Assembly: GCA_013397455.1 (NCBI GenBank)
Contig: VYZB01000194.1
Coordinates: forward strand, 1,050,646-1,114,645
DNA length: 64,000 nucleotides
Direction of reading: 5' to 3'
DNA from: Crotophaga sulcirostris
Lineage: Eukaryota; Chordata; Aves; Cuculiformes; Crotophagidae
Positions 39,801 through 49,720 of this stretch are shown here, piece after piece. Below the pieces are notes generated by a model. That model ran no database searches. It was not told the DNA's origin and saw only the letters and a program-made list of their open reading frames with translations. Positions within the stretch are counted from its first letter, which is position 1. Every line of letters begins with the position of its first letter. The position numbers and the translations under genes were made by a program.

Positions 39801-41139
39801 CTGAATTACGGTTAGAATAAATTAGAATCTGTTTTCCTTATATGTGGAGATCAATGTAGATCTTACCAATCATAGCTACATTTAATAAGTACTGAGTGAC
39901 AGTAAACTATACTTTGTGATTTTCTACCACTATTAGGAACAATTAACACAGCATGAAATTCTAATGGTTGAATTTGAAAAATTACTACCAGTTACCAGTT
40001 GAACAGATACGTATTTTTGTAGTAATATTCTGCTCAGAGGAGAGGAGAAAATAAATACAAATCATGTAAATGTCTCTGGAAGTTCATAATTACATAGCGC
40101 TATTGAATACTAAAAGTGGTAGGAGTCTGTGTTTTGTTGTTGAAAGTCTGGAGTCAAACTGTGATGGTGGATGCAGGAAAGAACTGTCGCACTTACACAA
40201 CCGCTTCATTATATATGTGTGCAGTAAATAAAACTTCTTATAAGCATAGCAATTCATGATTTTAAACATAAAAGAGTCAAACAAGTCAAAGAAGCTAGGC
40301 TTGCTATATAGCCTCGCTTCTCCCCCCCCCACTCTGATTTTTTTCTTTTCATTTTTTTGCACATAGACACTATGAAACTATCATTAGTTACATCATCTCA
40401 TAATTCTCTTTTCCTAAGGGACTTCTTTGTCATTCACAGTGCGGCCTTGATGTGTAAGGGCAGAATGGAAGTTGCACCAGTATTTTTGCATTAGGAGATA
40501 ATATACTTGCTTTTATTTATTTTAATTATTTGAAGTTACAGCCTAAAAATATTTTTATACAATTGTTTTGATGTAGGTGTGGTAGAGTATTTTAGTAGTT
40601 GTTTAGTATTTGTTTCTTTGATATGTTCAATGTGGATTTTAAACAAACTACAATCCATAGTTTTTCAAGACATTTTCAGAGAGGTACGCACCTCATGATA
40701 TGGATGTTATTCTCTATCTGAGAAGATGTACCAAGAAGTTTTTACTGAGTTTTTGAAGGCCAAGAAAGTTCTTGAACAACATGTCGATATTGCCTGTATG
40801 TCTTTGGGAATTAACATGCAGCATTTCTACAATTAACAAACAAACAAATACTGTTTAGCTACCCAGCTAGTTATTTACAATAACAGATTGCACATTTATT
40901 CAGTTAAAAAAAAAACATGGAAATTCAATCATGTTTCAGAATTTCTTAAAGCAAACCCACTAATAGGATTTTTATGCATATTGCGAATGACAGAATGGAA
41001 GCTTTATGATGGTAATCATTCCAAAAATAGTTTGCATTCTACATCCTTCACATTTTCTTATCAATTAATCACTTTAAACATACTTTTGATGTCAGTGTTT
41101 ATTTATTCTGCAACACAGAAAGAAGCCTATAGATATATC
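36839..41139. other. AT-rich unique sequence with one exon-like stretch
   Basis: No repeat family is recognised. A 9-C run is at 40322-40330. An exon-like stretch at 39036-39161 is listed separately. The start of the 149-codon plus frame at 40888-41337 lies here, but that frame runs antisense into a CR1 and is not a gene. Confidence 0.55.
39036..39161 (+). other. Exon-like stretch, 126 nt, between good acceptor and weak donor
   Basis: A pyrimidine-rich acceptor (TTCTTTTGTTCACTCTACAG, AG at 39034-39035) is followed by 126 nt open in one frame and then a donor-like TTTAG|GTAGGG. The length is a multiple of three. The predicted peptide ends in a hydrophobic run (I-A-V-V-T-A-P-L-A-K-V-V-A-F-L). 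No family is recognised, codon choice is not distinctive, and the donor is weak. Chance is likely. Confidence 0.12.
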
Positions 41140-42345
41140 ACAAATTCGCCTAAGATCACTGAAATTTTGATGCTGGAAGAGACCTATTGGGATCATCTTG
41201 TCCAACCCCCTGGCTCAACTAGAGTCAACAACAGGCTGCTCAGAGTCACGTACAGTCAGATTTTTAATGTCTCTGGGGATGGAGATTCCATAAGCCCTCA
41301 GCTTAACCTGTTCAGTGTTCTAGTGCTGTCACAATAAAAGATTTTTTCTTACATTTGAAACACATTCTGTTTCAGTTCACATCTACTGCTCCTTGTCCTG
41401 TCACTGGGCACCACTGATAAAAGCCTGCCTTCATTTTACTTCCCTGCACCAGCTCCTTATGCACACTGGTAAGACTCTTCTTAGCCTACTCTTCTCCATG
41501 CTGAACATCCCAACTTTCTCTGCATCTCAATTCATGCCAGTTACTTGAAGCCCTTAATCATCTTCATGATCACAACTTGATCCAAAATGTCCATACAAGT
41601 CACTTTGTTCAACTTCTTCAGATTGCCTGCTTGCTTATATCTCCAACCTACTGAGGCTCCTCTGAATGGTAACACAACCATAAAGCATGTCAGTGACTAA
41701 TCACAGTTTTTTATCATCTGTAGACTTTCTGAGGGTGCCCACTGTCCCATAATCAGGTTTATAAATAAACATGTTAAACACTATTTGCCCCAGTATCAGT
41801 CCTGGGACTAAACCAATGACTAATCATGATTCTTTGAACCTGGCAGTTCAGTTGGCTTGCAGTCTGCTTCACCGTACACTTATGAGGCCAGTACTTTCCC
41901 AGTCTGTTCATGAGAGTGCTATACAAGACAATGTTGAAAGTTTTGCTAACGTCAAGGTAAACTGTTCTCCCTCATTCAGTGAGCTTGTCATCTCAACATG
42001 GAATTCTATCAGGTTGGTTAAGGAGGATTTCCCCTTCATAAATCCATGCAAACTATTTCCTTTGCGTATTTCAGTAGTAGCCTATGGAAAACACTGACCA
42101 GCTTGCCCCCCACTTGATGGGGTGTACCACATCCAGTCCAAATAACCTAAGTATATGCAGTTTCTTTAAATGTTCTCTAACTTGTTCCTCCTTCACTGGG
42201 AGCAAATATTCCTAGTTCCAGACTTCCCTTGTCATCTCAGGGGCTCTTGATTCCCAGTCTTACCAGGAGGGACAGAAGCAAAGAAGGTATCAAGAAACTC
42301 TTCCATGTCCATTGTCACCAAGATGTTGTAAAATTGCTATTTGAC
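41140..42345 (-). mobile_element. Old CR1 LINE copy, ORF2 RT region to 3' end
   Basis: This is a minus-sense CR1 covering sequence from just before the RT domain to the 3' end. Landmarks in element order are H-G-F-M-K-G-K-S-S-L-T-N-L-I near 42045 (CR1 RT: H-G-F-x-K-G-K-S-C-L-T-N-L-I), a G-P-x-L-G-type box near 41795-41811, and a catalytic box read as S-T-D-D-K-K-L near 41709-41724 in place of F-A-D-D-T-K-L. A 3' UTR with GGACAAGATGATCCCAATAG and CCTCTTCCAGCAT-like sequence follows near 41160-41215. Several frameshifts and stops break the frame, and internal deletions are likely because the span is short for the domains covered. The tail repeat is worn away. The plus-strand frames at 40888-41337 and 41771-42097 are antisense shadows of it. 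Confidence 0.82.
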
Positions 42346-42985
42346 CATAGCTGATCAGCTAGTATTTTCAATAGCAGCACTTCTAGCAAATTCTTGTGGG
42401 TGAAAAAAATACACAGGGGAGAAAAAGAGTATTAATTAAAAGCATCATCAAATAAACCGATTGCAATCAAATGGAGATTTTGCTTGTTTTAGCACTGCAG
42501 AGTAATAGGTACTATTTTAAATGAAGTTGCCTATGGGTTTCCACTCTAAATCCTTCCTAAATATTTATTTCTGTTAATTGATTTTTGCCTTTCACTGATT
42601 TTTAAAAGCCTAAGGAAGTACATTTAGAGTAATTCTGAGAGTAAGTAGGGGAAAACAGTAAGATCTTTGCAATATAAAAAACTGACCTATTTTTGAACAC
42701 TCTTCTGAAAAAAGCTGTCTCTTGCAAGTGGAAATCTGATGCAAGAATGGCACTTTTTCATAAAAGTCTTATAGTGGAAGTAATTTGGTTTGGTTTGAAT
42801 GAGTTATGACAATTTAAAATCACATATTGAATTGTGAATCTGTCATAGCCTAAGTGCACCAGCAGAAAGGGCTGCGGTGCCCATCCATGTATGAATTCTA
42901 CTTGGATTAAGTTTGCCTGTTTTAGCAGTGTCAGGAAGGAAAATGCCTGCAAAATTCATTTGTGTTTTTGCTGGTAAGCATCAAG
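42346..42985. other. AT-rich unique sequence between CR1 and GC-rich block
   Basis: No repeat, RNA or coding exon is recognised. Composition is typical of the rest of the window until it changes sharply near 42986. Confidence 0.55.
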
Positions 42986-43500
42986 AGCAGGGGCCGCCTG
43001 CTGAGGGGACAGGGAGGTGAGGCCCTGAGTGGGGTCCAGCAGGACAGGCCGTGAGGCAGTGGCCAGTTCCAACCAGAAGTCCCCATCATCAAGCAGTGCC
43101 ATGGTCATAAGGTATGTGAGGCCGGGCTGGGGGGATCAGTCTATAGTGGCAAGGCTAAGAGCAGATTCAGGGATGGTTGGTATGTCAGCATGCAGGTGGG
43201 AGTCAGGATCAGGCCCACTGACGGGAATCCAGGTCAGACACAGCCTGTGATGTTCTGGCAGGGCAATGAGGGCAGGGACAGGCCGGGGTTGTGCTAGGAC
43301 ACCAGCCCTTCGGTCAGGACTTGCCCAGCACGGCCATGGTTGGGCAGGGCAGGACTGTAGGGAGCTACAGACCAGCCCTAACACAGGGATAGTGAGGCAC
43401 CGACTGACAGAACCAGCAGGGGGTTGCTGTGAGAAGGCTCTGGGACGTGGGCTGGGAGAGTCAAGGCCATGTGGAGGCTGGCAGGCCTGGTAACGCTTGT
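42986..43500. other. Unclassified GC-rich block, about 515 bp
   Basis: The composition shifts abruptly from AT-rich to clearly GC-rich at about 42986 and back near 43500. The block contains many GGCAGG, CAGGCC and AGGACAGG words but no obvious fixed-period tandem repeat. Because GC-rich sequence has few stops, long frames exist on both strands (minus 43136-43570, plus 43266-43493), and none shows a recognisable domain. A CR1 piece in plus sense starts about 65 bp further on, so the block could be the GC-rich 5' part of a retroelement. It could also be an LTR fragment, a decayed minisatellite or a CpG-poor gene remnant. I cannot decide between these from sequence alone. Confidence 0.5.
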
Positions 43501-43564
43501 TGGTGCACTCAAGCCTTGATAGTTTTTCCCTTTTTTTTTGGATTTCTGTAAATCTTGCGACGTG

Positions 43565-43690
43565 TGACATTGGCCAGCATCTTTGTTAATGACCTGGATG
43601 ATGGGACAGAGTGCACCCTAAGAAAGTTTGCAGACAATAAGAAATGCTGGTGTTCAAAGGAACTTTGACAGGCTGGAGAAGACATCAAAC
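43565..43690 (+). mobile_element. CR1 LINE fragment, RT catalytic region
   Basis: The plus strand translates to I-F-V-N-D-L-D-D-G-T-E-C-T-L-R-K-F-A-D-N, matching the CR1 ORF2 stretch I-F-I-N-D-L-D-x-G-x-E-C-T-L-S-K-F-A-D-D. The second catalytic Asp is changed to Asn. The following D-R-L-E-type segment (TTTGACAGGCTGGAG) comes sooner than usual, so there is an internal deletion. The fragment ends near 43690 without a CR1 3' end, so it is a broken internal piece. Confidence 0.8.
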
Positions 43691-44454
43691 ATAAGTCTGA
43701 AGTAATAGCTCTGAGGATCAGAAACAAGTTTATACCGAGCTTAGGCACTTCTACTGCTAAGCAGTTGCTAAGTGAAACTTTAGTAGGCAGCTACATTTTA
43801 GGTAAAGTCCTGAAGTGCATCTCTGAGACCTCAAGCAGTCTCCAAACATTACTCCTGCACGAAATCATTTTATTTTTTTAGTTAAAAAAGGCTACATTCC
43901 CCCATGAAGTGAGTGTTGTTAGTCAAAACCTATCTCAATGCCTTGTCAAGTTTTATTACTGGTTGGAATCATGGAGTCAGTTCAATCAGTTCCACAGCAA
44001 TAAAATATTATGGAATACAGATTTTTAAAGATGTTTAGGTGTCCAGAGACATAACAAGCCTCCAAATATCTCCAAAAACATTGTTTTTCTCTTGCCAACA
44101 ATACTTCTTGGACCAACTACTGCTGTCATTATACATAATGCCATGTGAATAAAATACCAGCTGCAACATGTGACATCTGATTGCAATGCCTTGTTTGGTG
44201 TAATTAGGAATAGAATTTTTTATATGGCACAAAGCATGATAAGATCATAGTGAGATCCATAAATTTAAGTTTATTACTCATTCTCTGTATATTTCTGTAA
44301 TGTTGTTTTTTAATGTAAAGCTAGTTTTAGTAACTCCTGTGAAGTATGTTCTTTTCCAATTGGCAAAGAAGCAAAATCAGAACCATGAGGCATATTTGGC
44401 TTGATTCGTGTTTGTAAATAGCTGAGATTCATTCTTCCCATAAGAGTTAACTAG
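43691..44454. other. AT-rich unique sequence, nothing recognised
   Basis: No gene, RNA or repeat is seen. Its last five bases, ACTAG at 44450-44454, are the left target duplication of the adjoining LTR. Confidence 0.55.
44450..44454. repeat. Left target-site duplication ACTAG
   Basis: ACTAG directly precedes the TG end of the LTR and is repeated exactly at 45189-45193. Confidence 0.85.
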
Positions 44455-44569
44455 TGTCACGGTCCCCTCAGTGGACTCGTGATGGGTCGTTTGCCGTGAC
44501 CTCGAAGCGCAAAGAAAATCAAGTGGTGACCCAATGCCCAGGGGTTATATTTCAATCAAGCAGTACTAC

Positions 44570-44575
44570 TTTATT
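44570..44575 (-). promoter_or_regulatory. LTR polyadenylation signal AATAAA
   Basis: The plus strand TTTATT is AATAAA in the LTR's own sense. It lies about 230 bp downstream of the TATA box and about 115 bp before the LTR end, a usual place for the R/U5 signal. It is intact. Confidence 0.7.
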
Positions 44576-44798
44576 GTTTTGCCCGTAAAGCGGCACGCGA
44601 TAGACAGTGTGATGAAAAGGGGAAAGAAAGGGTAAAGTAAAAGAGAGAGGAAAGAGGATAATAGCTACCACCACGGGTCCAAAGGCGTCCCGATGGTCCC
44701 AGGTCCCAGACAGTGTCCTGCCGGTCCCTCGTTGTGGATTCTTTCGTTGTGGAGTCTTTTGGTGGGGAGATCTCAATGAAACTCAGTCAGGAGCCGTC

Positions 44799-44806
44799 CT
44801 TTATAC
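44799..44806 (-). promoter_or_regulatory. LTR TATA box (GTATAAAG)
   Basis: On the minus strand GTATAAAGG lies in the middle of the LTR, with a GC-richer stretch downstream. Transcription would be expected to start about 25-30 bp further on, near 44770, marking the U3/R border. Function is inferred from position and consensus only. Confidence 0.65.
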
Positions 44807-45113
44807 TAATCATCACACCTTGCACCCCCTTTCCCCCAGTGATTGAGGCCAATCTCCGCTTTCCTTTCGCAATGACCTAAGTTCTGTGCATGTTTTTCTT
44901 TGTTGGCCTTGTAGGCAGGAAGGCCTTAATCATGGTTGTACAATCCAGTCCTGGATATCAGAGAGCAGGACATACCCCATGTCACGCTGTCCTTTCTCCC
45001 AGGACATTTACTTCTTGTTATCTCTCCACGGTGCCGGGTATTGGAGAACAGCGCAGCATTCCTCGTACGACACAGTTTTGTCTCTCAGGGCTTTCACTGC
45101 TTAATTTCTCTCC

Positions 45114-45153
45114 AAGTATCCTGGTAGCGATGTAAGTATCCTGGTAGCGATGT
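45114..45153. repeat. 20-bp perfect tandem duplication in LTR U3
   Basis: The 20-bp unit AAGTATCCTGGTAGCGATGT occurs twice with no change, at 45114-45133 and 45134-45153. It lies near the 5' end of the LTR in its own sense, in U3, where enhancer duplications are common in retroviruses. The perfect identity means that the duplication is recent or the LTR young. Confidence 0.9.
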
Positions 45154-45188
45154 TGAGACAAATACAGTCCTTCGGACCAACTCTTACA

Positions 45189-45193
45189 ACTAG
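45189..45193. repeat. Right target-site duplication ACTAG
   Basis: ACTAG directly follows the CA end of the LTR and matches 44450-44454 exactly. Confidence 0.85.
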
Positions 45194-47389
45194 TAAGAAA
45201 CTACATTTAAAAAAAATATTATTCAGGTTGTTTTCCTTTTAAAAGAGTACTATTTTTCTTCTTTAGACCACTACTGCATTTTACAAATCAGGAACAATCA
45301 CAACTGATTGTTTTGAACAATATGCTGTTCATCTGAATAGGATGATTTTCATTAGAAAGGTTTTCTTAACATCACCAAATATTTATATGAAATAAAACTG
45401 GTGAATATATGTGGTGTGTGATCATTGGATGTTTCATTACAAAATTTCTAAACTACAGGAAAAATTGAGTATGGCCAGGATTGACACTGAAAGTACATGT
45501 CAACTGTTGGGAGTATAATTTATGCATTGTGTCCAAAACCAGCAGATGGTAAGCAATAGGAACAGGACAGCTATTACTTAGGGCCCAGAAAGATTTGGCT
45601 TCATACTTTGTTGAGGAAAGTCATGCTGTGATGTAACAGGTAATGAGGATAGTCTATATAAAATTGAAATTTTAAAGACATGGTATCAACATCCAAACAG
45701 ATCCAAAATATTGCTACATAAATGCCATAAACAGCTGATGCAATTCACACAGCACCACACGTAGTGAACTGTTCTCTGTGCCCAAAACCAGAAGCCAAAT
45801 TGATACACGTTATTTGTTAAAAGGTGAGACTTAATACCCAGTGAGAAAAATGCTCTTAAAAAGTGTTTTGCATCACTTTATTCAAATGTGCTATAACCTT
45901 TTGAAGACAATCTCCCCGAAAATACTAGAGGACTCCTAAAGAATACAAAACAGTGATAGGTTAATAGTTTTTCTCTCCATAACCATACTCCCACTCAGAC
46001 TTCTCCCTGAATATTGAGCTCAACTGAAGCAGTACTGCTGTATTCACAAATTAGTCCAGATGGCATTTGTTCTAAAATTCAGAAGGCTGTAAATCTTTCC
46101 TCATTTTACTCATGCATTTCTACATGCCTCTGTAATGCCAGCCCCTCACATTCAGAACACCAGAATCAAGGACTGAATACAGTATGTGATTTAATGTTCT
46201 GTGTAATTTAAAAGATTTAAAGATACTACGTTATTTTAGTTTCAATCATTTTAAACTATAGCACTTCATATCATAGTGTATAGGTTTCTTTTATTTCTTT
46301 TTTTGTTTTTAAACAAAACTTATTCAAATAAAGTATGAGTACCTTTAGTTAGTTATTATATTAGGCTAAGTGCAACAACTAATATCTGTACAAGAATTTT
46401 CACCATAAACTTCCAGATATCAAGAGGCAACATTATTCTTTTCTACATATTTGTGAAGTCAAATTGTAAGTATTTATATGTAGATAAATATATAAAAATG
46501 TACAATATCAGTAACATTTATAGTTAAAACATTTATTGACCATTATAATTTCCAAATCACAGGAAAAGAACACTGTGAAAACTGGTCTATTGAATTCTTG
46601 ACAAAATTATCATTAATAAGGTAAAGCAGAATAAATAAGTGTTAGAAAGAAATTCCTTAAAACAAGGGTCCAAACTGCATTCTCCTGTCCAGCTGGAAAA
46701 ATGAAGAAGCCAAACTAAATCAGGCAGAAACACAACATGAAAGAATAAGTACGAAAAAAAGCCCAGAATACAACCACTATCTGAATATTTTAAAAATCTT
46801 TCAGAAATGATTGCTTCCAACGACATGGTGTAATAAGAGAATTGTGTAATAAAGTAATCAGAAATGATGTGGTAGTCCAATCCTAAGTAATATTGATGTC
46901 TACATTGTGTGGTAAAAGCTGTGGAACAAGTTAATAACGGAAGGTGAGCTTAACATGCTTATTCTGCTAGTGTAATTTTGCATACTCCCACCATATAAAA
47001 AAACACAAGAAATTAAGCCAAGAGGAAGAAGATAGAGTTCAGAAGAGATGCAGCAGTTATGCTAATACTGGTGTTAATCAGAGATGTTAAAGGATTAGGT
47101 ATGGGTATTTTAGATTCCATGTCAGAAAGAAAAGACATTAGAGTTGTATGGAAAGCCCAACTAGCTCTAGAAAAAATCCATCAGTTTGTAGATTTTAGTG
47201 ATATAGTCTGCATAAGTGTGTTAGTTTGATAAGAGTTTTCTTTCTGAGAAAAAATTGTTTAAAAATAAAAACATTATAGACATGCCCCTCTTGGTAAGTC
47301 AGTGATTCAGCCAGCCAGTGGCAGTGGGAGGTGCTCCTAACCAAGACCCCTAAACCCAGGACATTTTCCGTGGTCCACAGTACTCCTCT
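45194..47389. other. AT-rich unique sequence, nothing recognised
   Basis: No repeat family or gene is recognised. The 97-codon minus frame at 46587-46880 has some hydrophobic runs but no known domain and no splice support. Confidence 0.55.
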
Positions 47390-48036
47390 ATGTCAATGCC
47401 TACAGCTGTTGCTTATGGATGTTGGAAGGTACATTCCTGCCTAACTCTTAGGGAATTATTTTCCATGAGCTTGTCTAACGCCTGTTTCATCTGGTGATAC
47501 TTCCTCTACAATTCTATTTAGGAACAAACTGCAGAAGTTAGTAAGCAGATGTTTAAAAAAGGACTTTCCTTAAACTGTTTTAAAGAGATTTTCTTCTAGT
47601 TTCAATGACTGAACCTCAGTTATTGTGGAATTCAGGAGTGTCACTCATCTGCTATCATGATTTTGTAAAACTTGGTCCCATAACATATATTTCACATAAC
47701 ATTTTGTCCTAAATGAAGAATCACAGTATTTTCAGTTTCAACTCACAAGCCAGTTGTTCCATCCTCTGATCATTTTAGCTTTCTCTCTGCACATCTTTAA
47801 TTGCCCTGTGTCCTTGAGATGCAGAAAACAGAACTGCACACATTACTTAAAATATTTGTGCAGTAAGGTCTTCTATTGGGCAAAATTATGTGCTCTGTCT
47901 TGTTCTCCTTCCCTTCCCAGTGATGCACTTTTTTTGTGGTTTTTTTTCTTGTCTGTGGCTGAGCATGGATCCAAGTATTTCAGAGATGTGTCAATGTATA
48001 GGGAAATGCCAGTTAATGTCCTTTGTACATTCAATT
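47390..48036 (-). mobile_element. Ancient CR1 LINE relic, 3' part of ORF2
   Basis: This is a strongly diverged minus-sense CR1. The complement of about 47765-47870 gives C-V-Q-F-C followed later by K-M-I-R-G, matching the CR1 ORF2 stretch Y-C-V-Q-F-W-A-P and R-R-A-T-K-M-I-R-G. The plus-strand part TTTTCCATGAGCTTGTCTAA near 47460 and the pyrimidine-rich 47580-47680 also match the complement of old CR1 sequence, as remembered. Frames are broken and divergence is high, similar to the relic at 7150-9110. The younger CR1 tail and microsatellite abut it at 48042, so that copy may have inserted into it. Confidence 0.65.
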
Positions 48037-48041
48037 CAGGA

Positions 48042-48141
48042 AGAATAGAATAGAATAGAATAGAATAGAATAGAATAGAATAGAATAGAATAGAATAGAA
48101 TAGAATAGAATAGAATAGAATAGAATAGAATAGAATAGAAT
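48042..48141. repeat. Pentanucleotide microsatellite (TAGAA)20
   Basis: One hundred bases of perfect 5-bp repeat form 20 units, with one imperfect unit just upstream. The array sits exactly where the tail of the adjoining minus-sense CR1 should be. On that strand it reads ATTCT repeated, so it is an expanded CR1 3' tail. The minus-strand frame 47873-48172 with its repeated S-I-L-F-Y peptide is only a translation of the array. Confidence 0.98.
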
Positions 48142-48362
48142 GTTTTAGTTGGAAGGGACCTACAAGTATCATCTAATCCAGCTGCCTGAGCAATTCAGGG
48201 CTGGTGAAAAGTTAAAGCATGTTATGAATGGCACTGTCCAAATGCCTTGTAAACACGAACAGGTTTGGGCATTGACCACCTCTCCAGCCTGTTCCAGTGT
48301 TCAACCACCCTCTTGGTAAAGAAATGTTTCCTGATGCCTAGTCTAAACTTCTGCTGGTGTGG
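48142..48362 (-). mobile_element. CR1 LINE 3'-end fragment with expanded tail
   Basis: The plus strand reads GTTTTAGTTGGAAGGGACCT, then ATCATCTAATCCAGCTGCC, and later CCTGTTCCAGTGTTCAACCACCC and GTAAAGAAATGTTTCCTGATG. This is the complement of the CR1 3' UTR and the last part of ORF2. The element is 5'-truncated at about 48362. The TAGAA array is its tail. Confidence 0.9.
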
Positions 48363-49239
48363 GTAGGTTATGAAGAATCTATTGTCAAGGTAATACTGCA
48401 CAGGATTTGGAATTAACAGATTTCTAGTTTTGTAATCATTGTCAGGGACTTTAAAGTGGAGTTCTGGAAAGGATTACATTATAATTATCTCCTGACTTTT
48501 TCTCTTACATTGTACCAGTTTTTCACATCACTGACCTTGAACCTAATGGGATTTTTCCTATCGAGTGTACTCCTCTAAAAATGTTCCAAGATTATAATAG
48601 TCTACAAAAAAGGTTATGTAGTACACTTGCATATTTAAACTAGATATTATGTCCTTACTTTTTTACATTAAACTCATTCATTTCACCTGGGATAATGTCA
48701 CACACAATGTTTTTACAACTCTGAGTGGTCAACCATGTAGCATATTTTTTTATTGATAGTGGTTACTTGGTATGCTATATGATACTTACATGTTTTAAGT
48801 CTTCTGAAAGGGAATCTTACTGCTGTATTAACAGTTTTGTACAAACAATGCTGTACAAATAATATACAACAATAGCATAATTATCTGCCTCCATTCTCAT
48901 TTTCATCTACCAACCAATTTAAAACTCTCACTCTTATCTTTGTCAAGTTTCCCATTTTCACTTCAGAATGTCTTCAGTTTAGCTCCCTGTGTTTTCCTGA
49001 ATTCCCCTGACTTGATTTTTATTGAGACTCTTCCTCTTTGACAAGTTTCAAAATTACTATTATTCTCCTTCGAAAATAATCTCTGCTCTTCTTAATAAGA
49101 TCTTGTCCTTTATTGGCTTACACTACCATGTTATCTACTGATTTGTCTCCAGTCTTTATAGCTGTTCCTTGCACCTGTGCAGCATCAGTAGGCAACTCAA
49201 TGGTTTAATTCCTGTAATTTTTCTCTCTAAGATTGATCT
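48363..49239. other. AT-rich, partly pyrimidine-rich sequence
   Basis: No element is recognised with confidence. The plus strand becomes pyrimidine-rich from about 48885, which may be the degraded upstream part of the L2-like relic that follows. Confidence 0.45.
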
Positions 49240-49720
49240 AATCTGTAAGCCTGAATATAGTGAATATCTCTATGACAACAACTTGCAGATCAGCCTCTCT
49301 TCTCCTCTCCATATCTAATCTAAACCCACTATTTGTCTCTCTCACTTTCTCTGTTTCTTGATTGGCATTGACAGTACAACCATCCGGCCTATCACTCAAA
49401 TTTTTGATGTGGTTGTGACATTCCTCTTCAATTCCTAAATTTTCAAATCTGGAATGCGCTTAAGATCTTGATGCCTTTGTGAGTATAATAACTTAAGATG
49501 TGGGTGTTATGGATATTTCTTTCCCAAGTAGCCATATGGCTAAAACTCTCTTCCAGAGTTTTATCATATTATGTTTCGGTTTCTGCAGCACCCTTTTCTT
49601 TGGCTTTGCTCATATGACTCAGAATTCTGCTACAAGAAATAATTTCTTAGCTTTTTATTTTCACCCTGCAATCTACGCCCACTTCACCAGCGCTGTCTGT
49701 TTCTTTTAACTTTTGAGCCC
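49240..49720 (+). mobile_element. Probable L2-type LINE relic (RT region)
   Basis: The plus strand near 49260-49300 translates to L-Y-D-N-N-L-Q-I-S-L-S-S-P, close to the L2 reverse transcriptase box Y-A-D-D-T-Q-I-Y-L-S. About 120 codons downstream (near 49615-49650) a frame reads T-Q-N-S-A-T-R-N-N-F-L-A, close to the L2 motif I-Q-N-A-A-A-R-L-I-F. Order and spacing fit L2 ORF2. Both catalytic Asp codons are changed to Asn and the frame is broken, so it is a dead ancient copy. The plus strand is pyrimidine-rich as L2 is in this orientation. Borders are uncertain and may extend to about 48890 and 49860. Confidence 0.45.

Larger units (their letters stand above)
44455..45188 (-). mobile_element. 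Solo LTR of an endogenous retrovirus, 734 bp, well preserved
   Basis: The ends are TGTCACGG at 44455 and CTCTTACA at 45188, that is TG...CA, flanked on both sides by ACTAG, a perfect 5-bp target duplication. Orientation is minus. In that sense a TATA box (GTATAAAG, 44799-44806) lies upstream of an AATAAA signal (44570-44575) about 230 bp away, giving the U3-R-U5 order. U3 carries a 20-bp tandem duplication. Base composition is richer in GC and CpG than the surroundings, and promoter and poly(A) signals look intact, so the copy is fairly young. A 5-bp duplication is usual for ERVL-type integrases, while 6 bp is usual for ERVK, so the class is unsettled. There is no internal sequence: gag, pol and env were lost by LTR-LTR recombination. 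The short frames inside are not genes. Confidence 0.88.

Noticed and set aside
40888..41337. 149-codon plus-strand open frame
   Set aside because: Its second half is antisense to the 3' end of an old CR1 and the first half is AT-rich unique sequence; no coherent protein results.
43136..43570. 144-codon minus-strand open frame
   Set aside because: It lies in the GC-rich block where stops are rare; frames on the other strand are also open and no domain is seen.
47873..48172. Repeat protein with S-I-L-F-Y units on the minus strand
   Set aside because: It is a translation of the TAGAA microsatellite. A period of five bases always gives a five-residue peptide repeat.
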